Assembly (NCBI GenBank): GCA_018714545.1
Contig: DVNG01000093.1
Coordinates: 1-11,089 of the forward strand
Direction: 5' to 3'
Origin: Limousia pullorum
GTDB taxonomy: Bacteria; Bacillota; Clostridia; Oscillospirales; Acutalibacteraceae
Length of the DNA: 11,089 nt
How positions within the stretch are numbered: the stretch's first letter is position 1; each line of letters starts with the position of its first letter. Of the stretch, positions 6,204-11,089 are shown piece after piece. Position numbers and translations under genes: made by a program. Under the pieces are notes generated by a model. The model did no database searches and was not told the DNA's origin. It saw nothing but the letters and a program-made list of their open reading frames with translations.

Positions 6204-7439
6204 TTACAGACAGCTTTCTCCTGCCGCCCATCCTGTGGAAAAGGCAATCTGGAGATTAAATCCGCCGGTATATCCGTCAACGTCTATAACCTCGCCGGCA
6301 AAATAAAGACCTTTTACAATTCGGCTTTCCATGGTTGACGGGTTTATCTCCTTTGTGCAGACGCCTCCGGAAGTGACTATGGCTTCTTCTATAGGTCTAA
6401 ATCCTTTTACATTTATTGAAAAGCTTTTCAAAAGCTTAACAAGTGCTGTTCTCTGCTCCCTTGTGACGCTGTTGCATTTTGTATCGAAAGAAATACCCCA
6501 GCGGTTTAAAACTACAGGTATCATCTTTCTGGGAAGCAGCTCTCCAAGAGAATTGGAAACCGCTTTATTTATATTTTTCTCAAAATCTCTGAGTATTCTC
6601 TGGTCAAGCTTTTCTTCGCTTAAAGCGGGCTTTAAATCGAGATAAATCACATATTTTGTTTTATCGGGATTTTTAATATTTGCCCCTGCGCTTAAAACCA
6701 TGGGGCCGCTTATTCCGAAATGAGTGAAAAGCATTTCGCCGAAATCCCTGTAAACCTCTTTTCCGCTGTCTGCGTTTACAACGGTCATGCCTGTGTTTTT
6801 AAGGGAAAGTCCCTGCATATCACGGCAGAATTTATCCGGACTTTCAATAGGTACAAGTGAGGGCTTCAAAGGGATTATTGTATGTCCAAGCTTCTGAGCA
6901 AAAGCATAACCGTCGCCTGTAGAGCCTGTGAGAGGATAGCTCTTTCCTCCGGTAGCGATTATCACCTTTTGAAAGCTCCTTTTTTCACCGTTTTCCAAAA
7001 CCAAGCCTGTTATTTCTCCGTTTTCAGCCAAAACATCGGTTACTTTATGTCCTGAGAAAACCGCTCCTGCCTCTGTTGCCGCCTTATGAAGTGTCACCGC
7101 AACGTCAGCTGCCTTATCTGAAACCGGAAAAACTCTGTTTCCTCTTTCAATCTTTGTTTTAAGTCCGTGACTTTCAAAAAAATCTATTGTATCCCAAGGT
7201 GTAAAGCCGTTTAAAGAGCTGTACATAAATCTTCCGTTGGTGGGGATATTTCTTATAAATTCATCGTTGTCGCAGGCGTTTGTAATATTGCACCTGCCCT
7301 TTCCGGTAATTCTTATTTTCTTACCGAACATGTTATTTTTTTCAAACACAGTGACATCTCCGCCCAAGGACGCCGCCCTGTAAGCCGCCATCATGCCTGC
7401 GGCTCCTGCTCCTATTACTGCGATTTTTTCACCTTGCAT
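6204..7439 (-). CDS. HI0933-family FAD-dependent oxidoreductase (YhiN/BaiN-like flavoprotein)
   Basis: A 411-residue flavoprotein of the TIGR00275/HI0933 family, whose members are annotated variously as aminoacetone oxidase-like or BaiN-like NAD(P)/FAD-dependent oxidoreductases; the true substrate is unknown. The FAD-binding Rossmann motif is AVIGAGAAG (7-15) with E33 at the end of the second strand for the ribose. Family signatures follow: GKGRCNITN (47-55), ATGGKSYPLTGSTGDGY (162-178), FTHFGISGP (238-246), VTSGGV (355-360), and the C-terminal LYFAGEVIDVDGYTGG run (378-393) followed by NLQIAFSTG, which closes the FAD site. The length is normal and no membrane segment is seen. The start codon lies within the end of rpiR (11-nt overlap), with GGAGAG about 8 nt upstream. 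The gene often sits just before cmk in clostridia, without a known functional reason. Confidence 0.93.
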   Translation of the reverse strand: MQGEKIAVIGAGAAGMMAAYRAASLGGDVTVFEKNNMFGKKIRITGKGRCNITNACDNDEFIRNIPTNGRFMYSSLNGFTPWDTIDFFESHGLKTKIERGNRVFPVSDKAADVAVTLHKAATEAGAVFSGHKVTDVLAENGEITGLVLENGEKRSFQKVIIATGGKSYPLTGSTGDGYAFAQKLGHTIIPLKPSLVPIESPDKFCRDMQGLSLKNTGMTVVNADSGKEVYRDFGEMLFTHFGISGPMVLSAGANIKNPDKTKYVIYLDLKPALSEEKLDQRILRDFEKNINKAVSNSLGELLPRKMIPVVLNRWGISFDTKCNSVTREQRTALVKLLKSFSINVKGFRPIEEAIVTSGGVCTKEINPSTMESRIVKGLYFAGEVIDVDGYTGGFNLQIAFSTGWAAGESCL

Positions 7440-8340
7440 CCTGTTTCTCTCCGTTTTCAGATGTATTATCCTTTTTTACCGTTTCACTGTTGGCGTAAAT
7501 TCCCTGCTCGTTCCAAACCTGCTCCAAAGCCATAAAGGTTTTCTTAACATCCTCTTTCTTTGCTATAACAGTGGCAACTATAAGAGCGTTTATCATACTT
7601 AAAGGCGCTACCAAGGAATCAACCACAGACGCCATGTCGCTTCTTGCAATAAGAAGATGGTCAGCCTGAGAAACCAAAGGTGAAATCATGCTGTCAGTAA
7701 GGGCGATAACGTCTGCTCCCCTCTCTCTGGCAAAATGCATTACATCCACCGCCATAGTGCTGTAACGAGGAAAGCTAATTCCTATCATAACATCCTTTTC
7801 TGTAATTCTGAAAAGCTGTTCATAAGCGGCAGATTTGCTTGATGTGCTGATTACCCTTACATTTCCGAAAATCAGCTCGAAATAATATCCCAAAAAGTTT
7901 GCCAAAGGTGAAGTTGAGCGAACCGCATAGATATAAATATTTTCGGCGTTTACTATTGCCTTGACCGCATTGTTGAAATCCTCTCTTGAGGTTTCTTCAA
8001 TGGTTCTTCGGATTTTTTCAATATCCTGATTCAATACGCTGTCAAGAACATCTCCTCCGCCTATTCTTTCGCAGGTAACGTCTATTCTCTGTACAGATGT
8101 AAGCTTATCCCTTATCATCTCCTGCATGGCTTTCTGAAGCTTCGGATATCCGCCGTAACCCAGCTCGCAGGCAAAACGCACAACTGTGCTTTCACTTACC
8201 CCGACGGTTTCACCAAGCTTGGAAGCGGTCATAAAAGCTGCTTCGTCATAATGCTCTCCGATAAAATCAGCAATAAGCTTTTGACCCTTTGAAAGGTGCT
8301 GATATTTTGATTTTATTCTCGACAACAAATGTTTATCCAT
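7429..8340 (-). CDS. MurR/RpiR-family transcriptional regulator (HTH + SIS domain)
   Basis: A 303-residue regulator with the two-domain RpiR architecture. The N-terminal HTH_6 domain (about 1-77) contains TASKLGETVGVSESTVVRFA (38-57) and the GYGGYPKLQ segment (61-69) typical of the family. The SIS sugar-isomerase-fold domain (about 124-260), with IYIYAVRSTS (135-144), should bind a phosphosugar effector. Residues 281-303 form a polar, probably disordered tail. Family members control sugar-phosphate, amino-sugar or cell-wall recycling genes, but no such gene is in view; this one heads an operon of a flavoprotein, cmk, plsC and ispH-rpsA. Its end overlaps the flavoprotein start by 11 nt. The only ribosome binding site I see, AGAGG, is 13 nt from the ATG, which is long, but a stop codon just upstream in frame leaves no better start. 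The effector and target are unknown. Confidence 0.92.
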   Translation of the reverse strand: MDKHLLSRIKSKYQHLSKGQKLIADFIGEHYDEAAFMTASKLGETVGVSESTVVRFACELGYGGYPKLQKAMQEMIRDKLTSVQRIDVTCERIGGGDVLDSVLNQDIEKIRRTIEETSREDFNNAVKAIVNAENIYIYAVRSTSPLANFLGYYFELIFGNVRVISTSSKSAAYEQLFRITEKDVMIGISFPRYSTMAVDVMHFARERGADVIALTDSMISPLVSQADHLLIARSDMASVVDSLVAPLSMINALIVATVIAKKEDVKKTFMALEQVWNEQGIYANSETVKKDNTSENGEKQDAR

Positions 8341-8364
8341 AATTGTTTACAAACCTCTTTTTTG

Positions 8365-8393
8365 ATTAAATATCGGTTGTTATCAACGGACAA
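8365..8393 (-). promoter_or_regulatory. Candidate rpiR promoter overlapping a palindrome
   Basis: On the minus strand TTGTCC (8388-8393) and TTTAAT (8365-8370) are 17 bp apart, matching the -35 and -10 consensus at 4 and 5 of 6 positions. The spacer carries an imperfect palindrome (8374-8389, GTTG-TTAT-CAAC core) that could be an operator for the regulator's own gene. This promoter would leave a very short leader, so the TATAAT further upstream at 8415-8420, which lacks a good -35, is an alternative. Confidence 0.4.
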
Positions 8394-8539
8394 AGTAAAA
8401 ACCGTATACTTATCATTATATCTTTAAACTATACATAGAAGTATTTTACCATAATCTCAACTTTTTTTCAACAAAATTTTATAGTAAATATTTCTTGACC
8501 TTTTGTGATTTATTTCTTTAAAATTCTCTTTTATTTCTT

Positions 8540-8569
8540 GATAAATTTTAAGTTTGCAGATAAATTTTA
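8540..8569. repeat. 11-bp direct repeat, 19-bp period
   Basis: GATAAATTTTA occurs at 8540-8550 and again, identically, at 8559-8569 with an 8-bp gap. It is 30-60 bp upstream of the hisH -35. The spacing is near two helical turns, as for a tandem protein site, but the AT-rich composition makes chance a fair explanation. Confidence 0.4.
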
Positions 8570-8598
8570 CAGTTTTTTAAGAATATACGCAAATTCTA

Positions 8599-8627
8599 TT
8601 GCTTTTTTCGCTTTAATATGCTAATAT
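8599..8627 (+). promoter_or_regulatory. Candidate hisHF promoter with extended -10
   Basis: TTGCTT (8599-8604) and TAATAT (8622-8627) are 17 bp apart, and TG one base before the -10 (8619-8620) makes it an extended -10. Transcription would start near 8634, leaving a leader of about 30 nt before the hisH ATG. Confidence 0.5.
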
Positions 8628-8664
8628 ATTAAACAATTCAAATACGTAAACCTTGGAGGTCACT

Positions 8665-9276
8665 ATGATAGCGGTAATAGATTACGGCGCAGGCAATATT
8701 CAGAGCGTTATGAAAGCTTTAAGACACATAGGCTGCGACTGCGTTTTAACAAACAGTCCGGAAATTATAAACAGCGCAAGCGGCGCTATTCTCCCCGGTG
8801 TAGGTTCTTTCGGCGATTGCATGGACAACATCGAAAAATCAAATCTTACCGAAGTTATCAAAAACTATGCAAATTCCGGAAAGCCCTTTATGGGAATATG
8901 CCTGGGACTCCAGCTTCTCTTCCCCGAAAGCGAGGAAAGTCCAAATGCATCCGGACTTGGTCTTTTAAAAGGAACAATAACCAAAATTCCAAAGCAGGAG
9001 GGAATTAAGGTTCCTCACATGGTCTGGAACAGCCTTAATATAAGAAAGAACGACGGTCTTTTTAAAGGAATAGAGGGAAATCCCTATGTGTATTTCGTAC
9101 ATTCCTACTATCTCACCGCCGAGGACAAGGATATCGTCAGCGCTGATACATTCTATTCCACTGAAATCCACGCTGCGGTACAGTACAAAAATATTCACGC
9201 AACCCAGTTTCACCCTGAGAAAAGCGGCGATGTAGGTCTTAAAATTCTCAGAAACTTTGCGGACATGACGCTGTGA
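8665..9276 (+). CDS. hisH: Imidazole glycerol phosphate synthase, glutamine amidotransferase subunit HisH
   Basis: HisH hydrolyses glutamine and channels the ammonia to HisF, which makes imidazole glycerol phosphate (histidine pathway) and AICAR (returned to purine synthesis). At 203 residues it is the normal length. The class I amidotransferase triad is intact: C79 in MGICLGLQLL (77-86), and H183 and E185 in QFHPEKSG (181-188). The N-terminal IDYGAGNIQSV and the oxyanion-loop region PGVGSFGDCM (44-53) are standard. I place the start at the ATG at 8665 because GGAGGT (8655-8660) lies just before it; an in-frame TTG at 8653 lies ahead of that site and would add four residues with no ribosome binding site of its own. 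hisF begins 28 nt after the stop. Confidence 0.97.
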   Translation: MIAVIDYGAGNIQSVMKALRHIGCDCVLTNSPEIINSASGAILPGVGSFGDCMDNIEKSNLTEVIKNYANSGKPFMGICLGLQLLFPESEESPNASGLGLLKGTITKIPKQEGIKVPHMVWNSLNIRKNDGLFKGIEGNPYVYFVHSYYLTAEDKDIVSADTFYSTEIHAAVQYKNIHATQFHPEKSGDVGLKILRNFADMTL

Positions 9277-9304
9277 CGGAATATAAATAGATAGGAGTTT
9301 TAAT

Positions 9305-10063
9305 ATGTATGCAAAAAGAATAATCCCCTGCCTTGACGTTAAAAACGGACGTGTCGTAAAGGGTATGAGTTTTGTAAATCTTGTGGACGCAGGCGACCCT
9401 GTAGAAAGCGCAATTCAGTATGATAAGCAGGGCGCAGACGAGCTGGTTCTTCTCGATATAACCGCTTCATCCGACGCCAGAAATATAATGGTTGATATAG
9501 TTTCCCGTGTTGCCGATTCTATTTTTATTCCTTTCACAGTAGGCGGCGGAATAAGAACCACAGAGGATTTTAAGGCTATTCTCAGAGCCGGAGCGGACAA
9601 GGTTTCCGTAAACTCTGCGGCTGTTAAAAATCCCGATATCATCAACGAAGCCGCTTATAAATTCGGAAATCAGTGTGTTGTTGCGGCAATAGACGCCAAA
9701 AGACGTGAAAACGGCGGCTGGGAGGTCTACATAAACGGAGGAAGAACACCAATGGGACTTGACGCCGTAAAGTGGGCTGTGGAATGTGAAAAGCGAGGAG
9801 CCGGAGAAATCCTGCTCACAAGTATGGATGAGGACGGTCAGAAGAAAGGCTACGACATTGAGCTTACTAGAGCCGTTTCAGAAAGCGTTGGTATTCCTGT
9901 TATCGCCAGCGGCGGAGCGGGAGCATTGGAACATTTCTATGATGCCTTTACAATAGGTAAAGCCGATGCGGTTTTAGCGGCATCACTTTTTCACTTCGGC
10001 GAAATACCTATTCCCCAATTAAAAAAATATCTTACAAATAAAGGAATACCGGTAAGACTTTAA
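9305..10063 (+). CDS. hisF: Imidazole glycerol phosphate synthase, cyclase subunit HisF
   Basis: HisF is the (beta/alpha)8-barrel partner of HisH. It uses the channelled ammonia to convert PRFAR to imidazole glycerol phosphate and AICAR. The 252-residue length is canonical. The catalytic aspartates D11 (in IIPCLDVKNGRVVKG) and D130 (in VVAAIDAKRR) are at their standard positions. The phosphate-binding loops are visible as TVGGGIRT (78-85) and VIASGGAGALEHF, and the barrel-closing region TSMDEDGQKKGYD is present. AGGAG lies 7 nt before the ATG. It is the last gene of a two-gene unit, followed by a clear terminator; no hisA, hisI or other his gene is adjacent in this window. Confidence 0.98.
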   Translation: MYAKRIIPCLDVKNGRVVKGMSFVNLVDAGDPVESAIQYDKQGADELVLLDITASSDARNIMVDIVSRVADSIFIPFTVGGGIRTTEDFKAILRAGADKVSVNSAAVKNPDIINEAAYKFGNQCVVAAIDAKRRENGGWEVYINGGRTPMGLDAVKWAVECEKRGAGEILLTSMDEDGQKKGYDIELTRAVSESVGIPVIASGGAGALEHFYDAFTIGKADAVLAASLFHFGEIPIPQLKKYLTNKGIPVRL

Positions 10064-10091
10064 AATAATTTATACCCTATAAATTTTAACA

Positions 10092-10132
10092 GCACGATAG
10101 AGTTTTTATTATATCTATCGTGCCTCTTTTTT
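10092..10132 (+). terminator. Rho-independent terminator after hisF
   Basis: A perfect 10-bp stem, GCACGATAGA / TCTATCGTGC, with a 12-nt AT-rich loop is followed by CTCTTTTTT. It starts 28 nt after the hisF stop and has a T-run only on the plus strand, so it closes hisHF and insulates the next gene. Confidence 0.93.
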
Positions 10133-10182
10133 GCGTAAATTTGTACATTTTGGTTAATTATTTCAGTAATTGTTATTCAAAT

Positions 10183-10191
10183 TGTGGATAA
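10183..10191 (-). promoter_or_regulatory. Isolated perfect DnaA-box sequence
   Basis: TTATCCACA, the consensus 9-mer bound by the replication initiator DnaA, is present on the minus strand between the hisF terminator and the LRR-gene promoter. It stands alone with no cluster of boxes or DNA-unwinding region around it, so it is not an origin. It could titrate DnaA or affect the downstream promoter, or be chance. Confidence 0.35.
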
Positions 10192-10230
10192 TAGTCAAAA
10201 GAAAATGTGATAAATTAGTTAAAAATATAA

Positions 10231-10259
10231 TTGCGAAAAAATCATAAAGATGATATATT
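10231..10259 (+). promoter_or_regulatory. Promoter of the BspA-like gene, extended -10
   Basis: TTGCGA (10231-10236; 4 of 6) and TATATT (10254-10259; 5 of 6) are 17 bp apart, with TG one base before the -10. The -10 lies in the inverted repeat GATATA-TT-TATATC (10252-10265). The predicted start near 10266 gives a leader of about 34 nt holding the GAGGT ribosome binding site at 10287-10291. Confidence 0.6.
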
Positions 10260-10299
10260 TATATCGAATAAATACCATACAGAAAAGAGGTAAAAATTT

Positions 10300-11089
10300 A
10301 TGAAAAGGAAAACAAACAAAGCTTTGTCTGTACTCCTTTCGGCTATAATGCTCGTTTCGGTATTTACGATTGCATTGCCGGAAACCACATCGGTACAGGC
10401 AGAAACAACCGGCACAAACTTCACCTATTCTCTTGACGGCGATAATGCTGTTATCACCGGCTACACCGGAACTGAAAAAGATGTTATTGTGCCTGACACA
10501 ATCGACGGCCATAAAGTAACCGGAATTGACGAATTCGCCTTCTTTATGAACTACGGAATTACAAGCATAGCATTGCCTGAATCTGTAGCAAGTATCGGCG
10601 ACTACGCTTTCTTCCACTGCACAATGTTGAGAGACGTTACTTTCCTTGGTGACACACTTTCCTTTATAGGAACAAGCGCCTTTGAAGGATGTCAGTACAT
10701 TTCCGAAATCACACTTCCTGACAGCATTTCCGAAATCGGAGAAAGAGCTTTCCTGGGATGTACAAGTCTTAAAAATGTGACAACAGGCAAAACCGTTGAC
10801 AAAGTGGGAGCCTATGCTTTCGGTTATGCAAGAAACACATCAAACTGGAATTATGAAAGAGTTTCCATGACAGTTAATGGCTACAGCGGTACTGCCGCAG
10901 AGACATATTGCTCTGAGTACGGCGTAACATTTAACTCATTGGGTCAGGGCAATGCAGCACCTGATGACAGCGGCATGCTTCCGGAAGAAGAGCTTGATAT
11001 TCCTGTTTTGAACTTCACTGACTTTAACAACTACACAGACAGCGATAATTCTACCCTTGATATCCGTGACGTGATTTCCAGAAACACAA
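10300..11089 (+). CDS. Secreted BspA-type leucine-rich-repeat protein, N-terminal 263 residues (cut by window edge)
   Basis: The frame opens at ATG 10300, eight bases after GAGGT, and stays open to the right edge. Residues 1-34 form a clear Sec signal peptide: basic KRKTNK, a hydrophobic core (8-26) and a likely cleavage after V-Q-A (34). Residues about 73-178 hold five BspA-type (LRR_5) repeats with the L-P-x-S-x-x-x-I-G-x-x-A-F-x-x-C consensus, best seen at 87-107, 110-131 and 134-154. The NGYSGTAAETYCSEYGVTF segment (193-211) is the usual closing element of such arrays. An acidic linker follows, and the last visible residues, DSDNSTLDIRDVIS (247-260), resemble the first loop-helix of a dockerin with some calcium ligands changed. 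Such proteins sit on or outside the cell and bind host or substrate partners; the ligand is unknown. It is transcribed alone as far as can be seen. Confidence 0.88.
   Translation, partial: MKRKTNKALSVLLSAIMLVSVFTIALPETTSVQAETTGTNFTYSLDGDNAVITGYTGTEKDVIVPDTIDGHKVTGIDEFAFFMNYGITSIALPESVASIGDYAFFHCTMLRDVTFLGDTLSFIGTSAFEGCQYISEITLPDSISEIGERAFLGCTSLKNVTTGKTVDKVGAYAFGYARNTSNWNYERVSMTVNGYSGTAAETYCSEYGVTFNSLGQGNAAPDDSGMLPEEELDIPVLNFTDFNNYTDSDNSTLDIRDVISRNT

Larger units (their letters stand above)
8341..8664. other. AT-rich divergent spacer between rpiR and hisH
   Basis: No coding frame or RNA gene is recognised here. It carries candidate promoters facing both ways (8365-8393 minus, 8599-8627 plus), a 16-bp imperfect palindrome (8374-8389), and an 11-bp perfect direct repeat with a 19-bp period (8540-8569). 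I found no T-box-like specifier or antiterminator and no attenuator in front of hisH. The rest is AT-rich sequence with only AT-only hairpins. Confidence 0.6.

Noticed and set aside
8495..8523. TTGACC followed 17 bp later by TTAAAA as a hisH promoter
   Set aside because: The -35 is good but the -10 is poor, and a better extended -10 promoter lies closer to the gene at 8599-8627.
8518..8551. Inverted repeat TTAAAATT...AATTTTAA considered as a leader hairpin
   Set aside because: An all-AT 8-bp stem with an 18-nt loop is unstable and lies upstream of the likely hisH transcription start.
8653..8664. TTG start giving a four-residue longer HisH
   Set aside because: The ribosome binding site lies after that TTG and directly before ATG 8665, where HisH family proteins normally begin.
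10219..10617. Minus-strand open frame of 132 codons at the start of the LRR gene
   Set aside because: It is the antisense shadow of the signal peptide and repeats; the plus strand has the promoter, ribosome binding site and recognisable protein.

Overview
The window looks like chromosomal DNA of a low- to moderate-G+C Clostridia member, probably a gut Ruminococcaceae/Oscillospirales-type bacterium. The grounds are an IspH enzyme fused to ribosomal protein S1 (a known clostridial arrangement), the order flavoprotein - cmk - plsC - ispH/rpsA, strong GGAGG-type ribosome binding sites, AT-rich spacers, and a secreted BspA-type leucine-rich-repeat protein. The placement is inferred from gene content only. 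I saw no mobile element, CRISPR array, tRNA or rRNA.

Layout. Positions 1-8340 are all on the minus strand and form two transcription units. The upstream unit (8340 down to 2855) runs: RpiR-family regulator, HI0933-family flavoprotein, cytidylate kinase (cmk), acylglycerolphosphate acyltransferase (plsC), and the IspH-S1 fusion. It ends at a strong intrinsic terminator (2812-2840). Three of its four junctions overlap (11, 1 and 13 nt), so translation is probably coupled. The second unit starts right behind that terminator, with a consensus TATAAT at 2802-2807. It holds a YwlG/UPF0340 protein, an HD-domain hydrolase, a glycosyltransferase-2-like protein lacking the usual DXD, and the 5' part of NAD-dependent DNA ligase (ligA), which runs off the left edge.

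A 324-nt AT-rich divergent spacer (8341-8664) separates these from the plus strand. There the two subunits of imidazole glycerol phosphate synthase, hisH and hisF, form a self-contained pair with its own promoter and terminator and no other his gene in view. A short spacer with a good extended -10 promoter and one perfect DnaA-box sequence then leads to a secreted BspA-like LRR protein truncated by the right edge.

Functionally this is mostly housekeeping: pyrimidine nucleotide phosphorylation, phosphatidate synthesis, isoprenoid synthesis, translation initiation (S1), DNA ligation and histidine/purine-linked metabolism. No clearly new multi-gene system is visible. The most interesting points are a strong internal ribosome binding site plus ATG at the IspH/S1 boundary together with a sharp codon-usage change shortly after it (suggesting S1 is also made separately), the DXD-less glycosyltransferase beside ligA, and an RpiR sugar-phosphate-type regulator heading an operon with no sugar genes in view.
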